From positions 1 to 41,002 of the forward strand of contig PEAG01000027.1 in the NCBI GenBank assembly GCA_002753505.1: DNA of 41,002 bases, read 5' to 3'. This stretch comes from Magnetococcales bacterium HCHbin5. Its GTDB lineage: Bacteria > Pseudomonadota > Magnetococcia > Magnetococcales > Magnetaquicoccaceae. The notes under the pieces were generated by a model, which saw nothing but the letters and a program-made list of their open reading frames with translations, was not told the DNA's origin and did no database searches. Below are positions 32,764 through 41,002 of the stretch, piece by piece. Position 1 is the first letter of the stretch. Each line of letters begins with the position of its first letter. The position numbers and the translations under genes were made by a program.

Positions 32764-32787
32764 CAGACCCCGCCGGGGCGGGGTCTG
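32764..32787 (-). terminator. Rho-independent terminator-like hairpin
   Basis: CAGACCCCGCC and GGCGGGGTCTG form a perfect 11-base stem with a 2-base centre, followed on the minus strand by GCATTTTTGA. It lies in the gap after the fibre-like gene 32824-33528 and before the small gene at 32746, so it may limit read-through into the PAPS-reductase-like gene. Confidence 0.65.
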
Positions 32788-32823
32788 TAAGTGAAAAAAC
32801 ACGCTGGAAATCCGCATCATTCC

Positions 32824-33528
32824 TCACGACAGCCCATACCCGAAGATCATCCACTTGGTAGCGGTAATCTTCAGCGCGGTTGCGACCCCTCTGGCCGCCA
32901 AGGTGCGGCTGCCTGTGGCACCGGAGGGGGACAACATGAGGGTGTCTGTGGTAATGGCAATCGTGACGGTGTTCCGCTCGTTGACAAACCATATTTGCGT
33001 GCCGACCGGAAACGCCACGCTGCTGTTGGCCGGAATGGTGAAGGTTCGGGCGGTGTTGTCTGCGGCAGGGTGCAGGATCTGCTTGCCCGCATCGGACAGA
33101 ACGAGGGTGTAGTTGGCAGAACGGCTGTTCTGGAGGATTTCCTTCGCCGCTTTGCCATTCAACTGTGCCTGAATGGCCGACGTAACACCCGCCACATACC
33201 CCAACTCAGTCGCAGTCACAGCAGATACGGCCACCTTGCCGTTTTCATCGCTGACCAACGCCCGGCTCAAAGCCAGATTGCTGATGGTGATAGAAGAAAC
33301 AGCCCCGGTGAACAGGGCAGAGTCCTCCGCAACCATGCGCACCCAGTCCGACGGTCCTGGACCAGCACGTTTCCAGATGGTCCCGTCGGTCTGAAAGAAA
33401 GCAGAGCCGACGGGAATACCCGACGTATTCACCATAACTGGCGGTTGCACACCAGAGAACAGGCCGATGTTGTCACCGATGGAAACCGCTTCCACCCGGT
33501 AGGCATGGTTAAAATCCAGTGCATTCAT
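32824..33528 (-). CDS. Phage fibre-like protein
   Basis: 234 residues from ATG at 33528. The central module (LALSRALVSDENGKVAVSAV, ELGYVAGVTSAIQAQLNGK) is shared with the large fibre at 27581-30031. The C-terminal part (SANYTLVLSDAGKQILHPAA, RTFTIPANSSVAFPVGTQIW, NTVTIAITTDTLML) is a beta-rich tip domain common in phage fibres. It is probably a shorter fibre or fibre-tip protein. Confidence 0.78.
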   Translation of the reverse strand: MNALDFNHAYRVEAVSIGDNIGLFSGVQPPVMVNTSGIPVGSAFFQTDGTIWKRAGPGPSDWVRMVAEDSALFTGAVSSITISNLALSRALVSDENGKVAVSAVTATELGYVAGVTSAIQAQLNGKAAKEILQNSRSANYTLVLSDAGKQILHPAADNTARTFTIPANSSVAFPVGTQIWFVNERNTVTIAITTDTLMLSPSGATGSRTLAARGVATALKITATKWMIFGYGLS

Positions 33529-33565
33529 CGGCCTGTCTCCTGATGTTGGCGGGCTGCTGCGACCC

Positions 33566-34690
33566 TTACGAATAGATATCGTAATAGCAGTTGAGGGTTC
33601 GCGTGGTGAAGGTGGTCACCGCATTGGTGGCATTGACCATCAACGCCAGGGTGGTGCTGGTGACCACGGGGTAGACTTCCAGACCCGCGATGGGGGCACC
33701 GATGGTGAGGATGGACGAAATGTTGTAGTCAATCTCACTGGTCGCCCGGTTGAAAATGGCCGATACCGTCCCGGCCCACTTGTTATTCCCGGACGCAACG
33801 ACGACCCGCCACTCGGCAGAGAAGCACCCCTCGATATGGTGGGTGGAAAAATCGGTGGTACAGACCTCTGTCGCCGTACCGCCACTGACGGAACCGAAAT
33901 GGAAGGTGCGGGCCGCGCTGAGGTTGATGTCCAACTGATGCAGCCCCTTCATGACCGCATCGTTCAACTGGATGAAATTCACCGGCTCGCTGTGACCGGT
34001 GCCGATCTTGTTGTCGAGTTCCCCGATGGCCGTCTCCAGAGAGCCACCGTCGGTCACGACGTTGTTGCTGGAGTAGTCCGGCGTCTCGTTGCCGTCCGCA
34101 GATTTTCCGACAAAACTCTTGATGAAACCGATCTCGGTGGAGGAGGCCGCCCCCTGCTGCACCCAGATGGTGCCGTTGTACGAAAACTGTTTGCCCGCGT
34201 CCGTGCCACTCTGGACATAGAGGGCATCCCCCTTGGTCGCGGTGTTCGTATCCTCGACCAGGGTGGCACCGGAACCGGGGGTGCCCGTGACGACAAAAAC
34301 ATTCTTGTTCGCGCCGGTGATGTTGTCGAACAAGATGCGGTCGTTGGCGACGATGGCGGTGCCGTCCAGCGTGCCGGTATTCATCGCCGTCGTGGCCGCC
34401 GCCAGATCGGCATAGGAGGTGGTGACATGCAGCTTGGCCGGTTCACGCCAGGAGATGCCCTGCAGTGCTGCCGCCATATCGCTGCTGTCCTGGGTCCGCA
34501 ACCACTTATCGGTCCCGACGCCACTGCTCTTTTTGACGAACATTTGTCCATCAGTGACGTTCAAATAGAGCGACCCGACCGGGGCCAGAGAGGCATCCCC
34601 CGCCGCACCCGGCACACCGGCCCCAGACATCACCTGAGCCAATCCATCCAGGTTGATACCCTTCTTAACCTGAAACATAGAAAAACCCAT
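33566..34690 (-). CDS. Phage fibre / baseplate-associated protein
   Basis: 374 residues from ATG at 34690 with AAGGAG 8 bases upstream. The N-terminus (FQVKKGINLDGLAQVMSGAG, SLYLNVTDGQMFVKKSSGVG) and a middle region (ANDRILFDNITGANKNVFVV, KGDALYVQSGTDAGKQFSYN) are typical of beta-helical fibre shafts. The C-terminus is beta-rich with aromatic residues. No enzyme motif is seen. It probably forms a fibre shaft. Confidence 0.75.
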   Translation of the reverse strand: MGFSMFQVKKGINLDGLAQVMSGAGVPGAAGDASLAPVGSLYLNVTDGQMFVKKSSGVGTDKWLRTQDSSDMAAALQGISWREPAKLHVTTSYADLAAATTAMNTGTLDGTAIVANDRILFDNITGANKNVFVVTGTPGSGATLVEDTNTATKGDALYVQSGTDAGKQFSYNGTIWVQQGAASSTEIGFIKSFVGKSADGNETPDYSSNNVVTDGGSLETAIGELDNKIGTGHSEPVNFIQLNDAVMKGLHQLDINLSAARTFHFGSVSGGTATEVCTTDFSTHHIEGCFSAEWRVVVASGNNKWAGTVSAIFNRATSEIDYNISSILTIGAPIAGLEVYPVVTSTTLALMVNATNAVTTFTTRTLNCYYDIYS

Positions 34691-34726
34691 CTTTGCAACT
34701 CCTTACCCATTTGAGTGATTGAAACG

Positions 34727-35194
34727 TCAGTTGAAAATGCCAATTTTGCTTGTTCTGGCCGTGAGTTCGCCGTCATAGCCGCTGGTCACAACCAGTTTGA
34801 CCTTGTCGCCATCCACCACCACATCCAGCTCATACGGGATGGTCCCGCAGTCACCCAGGATGGCAAACTCTGTAAACAGGACGTCGCCACCGCGACGCAT
34901 ACATTGAATCGTGCTGGTTACCGCCAGATCATGGCTGTCGTCCGAGAGCAGCAACATCCAGCGCACCACCCGGAAAAACGAGGGCATGACCACATAGTCG
35001 ACGACCGTCGCCACCCCCTTTTGCAGGCCGTCCACCCGGATGGGATTCAGTCCAAACGGCCAACCGGAGGTGGCCAGGACGGGCGGTGACGAAAAATCGA
35101 ACCGCTCCTCGTGCAGAGCAATGTTGACCTGTTCGTCGACGAGGGGCACACGGATGGACTCCCGGACGAGTGAGACGCGGATTGGTTGTTCCAT
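34727..35194 (-). CDS. Hypothetical phage protein in fibre cluster
   Basis: 155 residues from ATG at 35194, with GAGGAG 7 bases upstream. The sequence (MEQPIRVSLVRESIRVPLVD, VMPSFFRVVRWMLLLSDDSH, YELDVVVDGDKVKLVVTSGY) is beta-rich with no recognised family. It follows the BppU-like protein by 11 bases and may be a partner of it. Confidence 0.65.
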   Translation of the reverse strand: MEQPIRVSLVRESIRVPLVDEQVNIALHEERFDFSSPPVLATSGWPFGLNPIRVDGLQKGVATVVDYVVMPSFFRVVRWMLLLSDDSHDLAVTSTIQCMRRGGDVLFTEFAILGDCGTIPYELDVVVDGDKVKLVVTSGYDGELTARTSKIGIFN

Positions 35195-35205
35195 CGCGCC
35201 GCTCC

Positions 35206-35577
35206 TCAGGAGCCGTTGCTGCGGGTGATATCCGGCAGGATGGTGATCTTGCCGGACATCAACGTCTTCACTACGGGCGGGTTGTCCGGGATCACCCGCT
35301 GAAAGTCGAAGACATAGATCCCCGGCGCGAAGAGATCCGTTTCTGCCGAGGTCAGGGTCAACACCGTTTCCCCCTTCAGCGACTGCGGGCTGGCCGGGAA
35401 AACGATCTTCTTCTGGAATACGGCCTCGCTGTCCTCGTCATTCATGTTCTGTTTCATGGTGAACCACAGCGCGTGGCCGGTGATGTTGACCGGTTGTCCG
35501 GCACCGTCGGTGAATTCGAACGCAAACTCCCGCGTATCCCCCCGGTAGAGAGGGGAAAGGTTGGCTTTGAAAGACAT
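35206..35577 (-). CDS. BppU-N-terminal-like baseplate protein
   Basis: 123 residues. LYRGDTREFAFEFTDGAGQP followed by VNITGHALWFTMKQNMND and ETVLTLTSAETDLFAPGIYV matches the pattern of the N-terminal domain of BppU-type upper baseplate proteins, which anchor receptor-binding proteins. The match is by pattern only. ATG at 35577 has GGAGCAAC upstream. Confidence 0.65.
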   Translation of the reverse strand: MSFKANLSPLYRGDTREFAFEFTDGAGQPVNITGHALWFTMKQNMNDEDSEAVFQKKIVFPASPQSLKGETVLTLTSAETDLFAPGIYVFDFQRVIPDNPPVVKTLMSGKITILPDITRSNGS

Positions 35578-35610
35578 GCGGGTTGCTCCTGGTGGATGTT
35601 GCGAAAGGGC

Positions 35611-35982
35611 TCACAGGCCTGTGGATGGATCCGGCTGCCTAGCAAGTCTCAACAGTGCCATACCCCTGCCATCAGGCTGGACTTCCACAACCTGATAAAG
35701 GAGGCCATCCACCGTCACCTCGTCACCGGTCATGGGAAGAAAACCCAGATCCGGCAGACGGACTTCCAAGGTGGGTTGCGGCACAACGGCATCCAGGCCA
35801 TTTGCGCCCGCACCCATCAGGGTGACACTGAGGTTCTTTTCCGTGAAAATGCCGGTGATGGGAAATGACTGCTCTGCCAAATTCGGTTGATTGCGCAGAG
35901 CAGGACGATAGGCGATCGGTGTGCCGAAAGTGGCCAGGCACGACCGATTCGCCAGTCCGGACAAGGTGTCCCACCGGCTCAC
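35611..35982 (-). CDS. Head-tail joining protein (FII-like)
   Basis: 123 residues from a GTG at 35982 that overlaps the DUF2190 stop as GTGA. The protein (WDTLSGLANRSCLATFGTPI, RLPDLGFLPMTGDEVTVDGL, YQVVEVQPDGRGMALLRLAR) fits the small beta-barrel head-completion proteins of the lambda gpFII / phage head-tail joining family. Position after the capsid genes agrees. The upstream part of the open frame is a shadow of the DUF2190 gene. Confidence 0.75.
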   Translation of the reverse strand: MSRWDTLSGLANRSCLATFGTPIAYRPALRNQPNLAEQSFPITGIFTEKNLSVTLMGAGANGLDAVVPQPTLEVRLPDLGFLPMTGDEVTVDGLLYQVVEVQPDGRGMALLRLARQPDPSTGL

Positions 35983-36308
35983 GTCACCACCCCATTCAGC
36001 CGCACCCGGACGATGCCGTCCCCAACCGCAGCGGCCACGATGGCACAACCGATCAGCGTGTTGGCACCTGCGGTCGTGGTGACGTTTTTGGCCGTGTTGT
36101 CCCAGTAGACTCTGCCCCCCTGGGTGACGGCCACGGCGGCCTTGGGCAGATCCACCACCCCTTCGGTGACCATTTCCACGTTTGCGCCGATGGCGGCAGC
36201 GGAGAGGGCTACACCGAACAGTGTACCGACCAGCACTCCATCGCCGCTGTTCACGGCCACAGGGGCGACTACCGTGACGGTGTCGCCCGGTTGCACGTAG
36301 TTTTTCAT
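35979..36308 (-). CDS. DUF2190 family capsid-associated protein
   Basis: 109 residues: MKNYVQPGDTVTVVAPVAVN, GDGVLVGTLFGVALSAAAIG, VTEGVVDLPKAAVAVTQGGR, VYWDNTAKNVTTTAG. This is the DUF2190 pattern, small beta-sandwich proteins that often decorate capsids next to the major capsid gene. ATG at 36308 lies 33 bases after the capsid stop. Confidence 0.88.
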   Translation of the reverse strand: MKNYVQPGDTVTVVAPVAVNSGDGVLVGTLFGVALSAAAIGANVEMVTEGVVDLPKAAVAVTQGGRVYWDNTAKNVTTTAGANTLIGCAIVAAAVGDGIVRVRLNGVVT

Positions 36309-36341
36309 CGTTTTTCCTCGTTATTGGTTCAGGTTGGGAGT

Positions 36342-38399
36342 TTACATGCCGGAATTTTTGAACAGCCCGCGCCAGTCGATGGCCTTGGCCCCGAAGTCCA
36401 ACCGGGCCTTGATCTCCACCCCGTCCACATCAAAGCCGACGCGAGTTTCGATGTAGACACCGTTCTGGCCTTCCAGATAGGCGTACTCGATGGTGTCGAT
36501 CTGGCCGGGATTGGCCGACATGTACCACGCCTTGTCGCCATTGACGGCAGCATCCAGGCGCGGTTCGGCAATCACCGTCAGGGTGCGCAACGACTGCGGC
36601 ACCACGTCGGTGGATTTGGCCGGAACCATGTTTACCGCCAGAAGCTGCTCGGCGGTCACCTCCAAGGCGGCCGGGACGATGATGAAGGCCGGTCGGACAT
36701 TGATGATGGTCTGGCCATCCACCCCGGTCTGGGTGCCCATGCTCTTGCGGGCCGTGCCCAGAGTGGCAACGGAGATGGCCGCGCCAGACGCTGCCAGATT
36801 CTTGTGACCGGCATGGAACAGGGCAATGCCGTCGCCCATGTTCGGGTTGGCCGTGATGATGCCCCACACCACGTCACTCTCCAGATTGGCCGCCGCTACC
36901 CCGAACAACTGCGGGATGCGGGTGAAGGCATTCAGATCGTCGTTGACCAGCACCTGCCGGGAGATGGAGATGATCTTCCCGTAGGTCTCCACCCGGTAGG
37001 ACTCCTTGCCTTCGCCGAGCGGTCCCCGCTTGTATTCGCCGCCCTCATTGACCTTGTCCAAGGCCGGGGCTTCCCCCAATTGCACCCGGGACATGGCTTT
37101 GAAGTCGCTGGCCGTCACCTGACGGCAGAAGGGCTGGAAGGTGCGCGGGGCGGCCTCATAGGCGGTGCGCAGGGTTTTGTTGGCCACGTTGGCCAGAATA
37201 TTCGGGAAATCCGACTCAGTATGCAGCGCACGAGTGGCCAGTTCATACCGGGTCAGGCCACGGGTGGTGTGGACCCCGCCACCGCTGCTCTCCACAAACA
37301 TGCGGGCCATCTCCAGCAGGGTCAGGCCACGCCATTCACGAGCGGAGTCGGAGAGTTTGTGCGCCGTCGGGTCAAAGCGGTGCAGCAGGGCATTTTCCAC
37401 TGCCGCATTGCGGGTGGTCCGCTCATCGTGGCTGGTCATCACCACATGGTTGCGGATCTCGCCAGCACTGCTGGAACGGCGAGCGGCCTCATCGATAAGA
37501 CTCCGGCGGGCTTCGTCCAGGCCGACGCCCTCTTTCACCAGTCGGTCGGCAAAGGAACGGTCCACTTTCAGTTTCTCCTGGGCATCGTAGATGTCCACCG
37601 TCCGTTGCCGCTCGGCGGCCACCGCCTGCCGGGTCATGGTTTCGGCATCCTCCGAGCGGGTCGGCGCAGGAGGGTCGACGGGTTTGATTGCGGTGCTGGA
37701 CCGGGTATCAACGGGTTTCGTTGCCATCTCCTCCAGAGGCTTGCTCTGGGCGGGCATCTCTGCCGCTTGGTGGCGGGTGGCAACCTCGGCGACCGGTTCG
37801 GTCGCCACTTCAGTCTTTACGGGTTCGGGCATTTCATCAGCTCCTCTGATTTGGGTCAGTTGACAGGGGTGTTTGGTTGGTTCGGCGGAACGAAAGCCCG
37901 CACCGGGGTCGGCACCAATCGGCACGGCGGACAACTCCAGGGGCATCCAGTCCACCGCCCGCCAGAGCGGCACCTTCCCACGCTCCTCGGTGACTTCATA
38001 CTGGCGCACCATGTAGCCCACCGAGACGTTGCGCAGGATACCTTCCTGGACATCCCGGAAGATGGCGGCAACCCCCTCCCGGCTGGAAAAGCGCACAGTG
38101 GCGCGCCCCTCTCCATTGGCAACCCAGGCCCGTTCCACAACCCCCAGAATACTCTCCAGGGATGAGGCGTCATGGCTGTTCAACAAGGGTGCCCCGCTAT
38201 TCAGTCGGGAGAGGTCCACATGCGCAGCGTCTACGGAGAGTGTCTCGTCATACGGCTTGCCGGTTCTCCAGTCGGTTCGGCGCACGCTGGCTCCGGTGGA
38301 CCAGACCATCTCGACGGTGCGCTCCTCTCCGTTCACCGTCCCTGGAACAAAGTTGGCCGACCTGACTTGCATCGGCAGATCGATCTGTTTATGCGGCAT
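36342..38399 (-). CDS. Fused prohead protease and major capsid protein
   Basis: About 685 residues. Residues 1-160 form an HK97-type serine protease: LPMQVRSANFVPGTVNGEER, LNSGAPLLNSHDASSLESIL with H76 and ILRNVSVGYMVRQYEV with S126. A charged linker and helical part (about 180-370, TRQAVAAERQRTVDIYDAQE) act as scaffold. Residues 370-685 are the HK97-fold capsid (ALHTESDFPNILANVANKTL, PFCRQVTASDFKAMSRVQLG, VAAANLESDVVWGIITANPN). ATG at 38399 overlaps the portal stop by 11 bases and has GGAGA upstream. In many phages protease and capsid are separate genes; here one polypeptide would be processed. Confidence 0.9.
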   Translation of the reverse strand: MPHKQIDLPMQVRSANFVPGTVNGEERTVEMVWSTGASVRRTDWRTGKPYDETLSVDAAHVDLSRLNSGAPLLNSHDASSLESILGVVERAWVANGEGRATVRFSSREGVAAIFRDVQEGILRNVSVGYMVRQYEVTEERGKVPLWRAVDWMPLELSAVPIGADPGAGFRSAEPTKHPCQLTQIRGADEMPEPVKTEVATEPVAEVATRHQAAEMPAQSKPLEEMATKPVDTRSSTAIKPVDPPAPTRSEDAETMTRQAVAAERQRTVDIYDAQEKLKVDRSFADRLVKEGVGLDEARRSLIDEAARRSSSAGEIRNHVVMTSHDERTTRNAAVENALLHRFDPTAHKLSDSAREWRGLTLLEMARMFVESSGGGVHTTRGLTRYELATRALHTESDFPNILANVANKTLRTAYEAAPRTFQPFCRQVTASDFKAMSRVQLGEAPALDKVNEGGEYKRGPLGEGKESYRVETYGKIISISRQVLVNDDLNAFTRIPQLFGVAAANLESDVVWGIITANPNMGDGIALFHAGHKNLAASGAAISVATLGTARKSMGTQTGVDGQTIINVRPAFIIVPAALEVTAEQLLAVNMVPAKSTDVVPQSLRTLTVIAEPRLDAAVNGDKAWYMSANPGQIDTIEYAYLEGQNGVYIETRVGFDVDGVEIKARLDFGAKAIDWRGLFKNSGM

Positions 38400-39855
38400 T
38401 GGCGGTCTCCGTTGGCTTGGGTTGCCCGTTCTTTGTGGTTTTGCGGGCATCGATATCGACGATGATCTTGTAAAGATCCCAAATCTGGTACATCTCGTTG
38501 AACTCAGCCATCACCACATCTGGATCGTACCCCTGGCGGGAAACTGCCGTCTGCGGTGACATCAGCCCGGCCCGCACCGCGAGAATTTCCGCCATGATGT
38601 CCTTTTGCGGATCGACGGCCTCAAACCGGGGTGGCGTCCATTGCAACCGGATGGGGATATTGCCGATCAACCCGGCGGCTTGTGCTGTTGCCAGGAACCG
38701 GTTCCAGACCGGCTGGCAAATCTGCGGGATCAGCACATGCCGCTGTGTCGCATCCACCCGGCGACGGAACTCAATCAGGCCCGCCCGGATAGAGGAGTAG
38801 TTGACCTTGGAAAGGTCGCCGGTGAGCAACTCGTAGGTCAGTCCCAACCCGGCGGCCACCGCGTGGTTGTGCAACTGGGCATACTCGGCATACCCCGACG
38901 TGGAGGCCGGTTGGCCGAAACGAATGTCCCGGCCAGGGGGCAGGTATTCCAGCATGCCGGGCACCAGATCCTCTATTTGCTTGAACGACTCCTCTTCGCC
39001 ACCTGTGCTGGGGGGCGGCTCTGCGTTGGTCACAAAGCCGACGAAGCAGGCCTCCATCTTTTTGCGCACCAACTCGGACATGTCGTAATCGTCCAGGTCA
39101 CGCATGCGCAGCAGGGCCGGGGCAAACCAGGTCACACCCCGGTTTTGGCCGGGGCGCAACCGGTCGTACAGATGCAACACGTCTGTGGCAGGGATGCGGA
39201 CGCTCTTGGCCATGCCCTGCCTGGCAGAGCCTGGGTGACGGGGGTAGATCCAGTAGGCTACCCGCATCCCGAATGAGTCAAACTCGATCCCCTGCTGGAT
39301 GAATCCACCCCCCGGCAGATCCCGGTCGGCAGTACCGTCCAGGTGGTCACACTCCAGCACCCGCAACTGCAACGGCACCTGCAGGCCAAACGACGACGGC
39401 CTGTTCACCATGTGCAGGAGGCACTCGCCACTCTCAACCATGCTGCGAGCCATCAGTGTCTGGATGCCGTAGAAGGTGGTGCGACCATCGGCATCGCAAT
39501 TTTCCGTGAAGGCATCCCACAGATCGGTGATCTGGTCATCCAGTGCCTGGGTGGCCGCCTTGGGGCGGGGACGGATGCCCGCACCCACCATACTGGAGGA
39601 GTGTGTCATGACGGCCTTCGCCGCATACGGATTGTTGCGCACCAGGTCTCTGGCCCGGTCTCGCAACCGGATAGAGGCCGTGGCAATCTCGGCATTGGCG
39701 TCCGTGCCAGCAGTCGTCCAACCGCTGGTCAAGCGTCCGGTCTTGGCACCCTCGTAGCCACGACGGAGGGCCTGCAATGCGTATCTGGTACGGGCACGCT
39801 TCATCGCGGCCTCCGGTGCGATCCATCCCACCAGGCCATCCAACCATCTCGCCAT
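38389..39855 (-). CDS. Portal protein (lambda gpB-like)
   Basis: 488 residues. The portal forms the ring through which DNA enters and leaves the head. Typical stretches: RDRARDLVRNNPYAAKAVMT, SSSMVGAGIRPRPKA, ESGECLLHMVNRPSS, VLHLYDRLRPGQNRGVTWFA, LPPGRDIRFGQPASTSGYAE, LTGDLSKVNYSSIRAGLIEF. The C-terminus is lysine/threonine-rich. It lies 4 bases after the gpW-like gene, in the lambda order terminase, gpW, portal. Confidence 0.93.
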   Translation of the reverse strand: MARWLDGLVGWIAPEAAMKRARTRYALQALRRGYEGAKTGRLTSGWTTAGTDANAEIATASIRLRDRARDLVRNNPYAAKAVMTHSSSMVGAGIRPRPKAATQALDDQITDLWDAFTENCDADGRTTFYGIQTLMARSMVESGECLLHMVNRPSSFGLQVPLQLRVLECDHLDGTADRDLPGGGFIQQGIEFDSFGMRVAYWIYPRHPGSARQGMAKSVRIPATDVLHLYDRLRPGQNRGVTWFAPALLRMRDLDDYDMSELVRKKMEACFVGFVTNAEPPPSTGGEEESFKQIEDLVPGMLEYLPPGRDIRFGQPASTSGYAEYAQLHNHAVAAGLGLTYELLTGDLSKVNYSSIRAGLIEFRRRVDATQRHVLIPQICQPVWNRFLATAQAAGLIGNIPIRLQWTPPRFEAVDPQKDIMAEILAVRAGLMSPQTAVSRQGYDPDVVMAEFNEMYQIWDLYKIIVDIDARKTTKNGQPKPTETANAA

Positions 39856-39859
39856 GTCG

Positions 39860-40066
39860 TTACTCCCTGGAAAAACTCAGACGGGTGCGGGTGGAGCGGG
39901 CCTTGCCGGAAGCGGCTGCCAGCTCATTCTCAATCATGCGAATGCGGCGCAGCAGATCCGACTCGGAGCCATACTCCACCGTCTTCCCCTCATGCGTAAC
40001 GCGCAGGGCACCGGCGGCATAAGCCTCCTTCAGTGCGTCCAATTCTGCCTGGGTAAAGCCCATCAT
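39860..40066 (-). CDS. gpW-like head-tail joining protein
   Basis: 68 residues. GFTQAELDALKEAYAAGALR and VTHEGKTVEYGSESDLLRRI then RMIENELAAASG are the gpW pattern; gpW binds the portal ring and helps close the head. The ATG at 40066 overlaps the terminase stop as ATGA; a second ATG follows immediately. Six upstream codons in frame belong to the terminase region. Confidence 0.88.
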   Translation of the reverse strand: MMGFTQAELDALKEAYAAGALRVTHEGKTVEYGSESDLLRRIRMIENELAAASGKARSTRTRLSFSRE

Positions 40067-41002
40067 CGACCTCCATTGATCCACCTGTCGCGCAGTGGTC
40101 CCAACCAGGAGGACTTGCGCGGTTTGTCTGGCATGATAATTTTGAGCTTTTTCGGCACGATAATCTGCACGGCGACGTGTGCGACAGGCTCAGGAGGGGG
40201 TTGCCCCTCTTTCAGAGGATATTGCTCACGCTGGTCGGCCTCTTTGCTCAACTGCAAGCCCATGGAGATCAGCCCGTGCAGGGCCGCCATGGCATAGACC
40301 CGGCAGTCCAACGCCTCATTGCGGTCGTGGGACTTTTTGACCCACTCCCGGATGGGACGGCCTTTGTTGTAGCGGGTGGTGATCTTTTCCGCCGTCAACT
40401 GCCGAAACCACTCGGCATCCCGATCCAGGGGGAAATGGCAATAGCCTGGACCCGGCTCTTTCAGCCGCAATCGGGAGTAGATGGACTCCTTCGCCGCATC
40501 CACACCCACCATGAAATGAGGCACCCGGCCCTTGTTGTTGCGACTGGAGCGACTCGGCCAGATGGGTTTGCCCATGCCGCCCAACCCCTTGATGGCCCAG
40601 ATGCGCCGCTCCTGCCGGGTGCGGCAAAAGGTATAGGCCTCCATGGAACGGTGACCACCGGTATCGATGGCAGCCGCCCGGACATACAGATCGGACACCT
40701 GCCGGGCATGGGGATAGGCACGGTACAGGATGTTTTCCAGATCCTGCCAAACCGCAGGCCCGGCCGGGTCGCCCCACAACACCCAATAGGCCACCGACCA
40801 GGACTCTTCATCCCGGCCCCAGCCGACGATTTCCAATTCCAAACGGTCGTCCTGGACATCGACACCGGCTGTGAGAAGAACGATACCAGGAGGCAGCAGC
40901 GCGCCAAACATCTCCCGCCGCGCCATCAACCCATCGCCATCCAGTTGCTCAGCACTCTCTTCCCATGGCAGGCCAAGTTTCGTGTTTTTCCAAACCTTCA
41001 TG
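40063..41002 (-). CDS. Terminase large subunit, C-terminal part (gpA family, cut by window edge)
   Basis: About 313 residues are visible; the N-terminal ATPase lies beyond the window. The start seen here (KVWKNTKLGLPWEE) is an internal part of gpA-like terminases. The nuclease domain is present: TAGVDVQDDRLELEIVGWGR, AAAIDTGGHRSMEAYTFC, and SHDRNEALDCRVYAMAALHG, with the expected acidic residues. The enzyme cuts and packages phage DNA into the prohead. The C-terminus is basic. Confidence 0.92.
   Translation of the reverse strand, partial: MKVWKNTKLGLPWEESAEQLDGDGLMARREMFGALLPPGIVLLTAGVDVQDDRLELEIVGWGRDEESWSVAYWVLWGDPAGPAVWQDLENILYRAYPHARQVSDLYVRAAAIDTGGHRSMEAYTFCRTRQERRIWAIKGLGGMGKPIWPSRSSRNNKGRVPHFMVGVDAAKESIYSRLRLKEPGPGYCHFPLDRDAEWFRQLTAEKITTRYNKGRPIREWVKKSHDRNEALDCRVYAMAALHGLISMGLQLSKEADQREQYPLKEGQPPPEPVAHVAVQIIVPKKLKIIMPDKPRKSSWLGPLRDRWINGGR

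Noticed and set aside
35865-38165. Plus-strand open frame of 766 codons
   Set aside because: Antisense to the capsid, DUF2190 and joining genes; composition (His, Gly, Arg-rich) is typical of a shadow frame.
1-41002. CRISPR array
   Set aside because: No set of regularly spaced 23-45 base repeats with unique spacers was seen. The only direct repeats (235-330, 410-717) are tandem or irregular.
1-41002. Insertion sequence or transposase
   Set aside because: No transposase-like protein or IS ends were recognised in any frame.

Overview
The window looks like proteobacterial chromosome: mostly GC-rich DNA, clear GGAG/AGGAG ribosome-binding sites, densely packed genes joined by ATGA/GTGA overlaps, and phage genes of lambda, Mu and Rhodobacter-GTA type. 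No rRNA, intact tRNA or housekeeping gene is present, so I cannot name a genus. Almost every gene lies on the minus strand and is transcribed from high to low coordinates.

Region 1 (1-1666) has no convincing complete gene. It holds the possible 3' end of a plus-strand gene, GC-rich tandem repeats including a 154-base unit present twice, a perfect DnaA-box sequence inside a long inverted repeat, and a strong bidirectional terminator at 1147-1176.

Region 2 (1667-12679) is the main discovery. It is a six-gene operon in the order hsdM, STAND NTPase with a nuclease-like N-terminus, hsdS, darT, darG, hsdR. Five gene junctions exist; four overlap by 4 bases, and the fifth (darT/darG) has a 16-base gap carrying a strong ribosome-binding site for the antitoxin. 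A complete type I restriction-modification system thus encloses a DarTG DNA-ADP-ribosylation toxin-antitoxin pair and an Avs-like sensor-type protein. The layout suggests layered defence: restriction first, then toxin or nuclease activation when restriction is overcome. That functional reading is inference.

Region 3 (12801-14860) is AT-richer and carries a retron-like module: an XRE regulator translationally coupled to a retron-type reverse transcriptase (NAxxH, YVDD and VTG motifs). Upstream lies a candidate msr-msd RNA bounded by inverted repeats, which coincides with a 57-codon ORF that has a good ribosome-binding site. Several perfect hairpins lie further upstream.

Region 4 (14884-41002) is a prophage, cut by the right edge. 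From right to left: terminase large subunit (gpA-like, C-terminal part), gpW-like protein, gpB-like portal, fused protease-major capsid, DUF2190 protein, head-tail joining protein, a cluster of fibre or baseplate-type genes interrupted by a PAPS-reductase-like gene, tail terminator, tail tube, tail assembly chaperone with a probable -1 frameshift, tape measure, and a DUF2460 / DUF2163 / NlpC-P60 / J-like tail-tip set in the same order as the gene transfer agent of Rhodobacter. The tape measure of about 1363 residues predicts a long siphovirus-type tail. No integrase, lysis or repressor gene is visible here.
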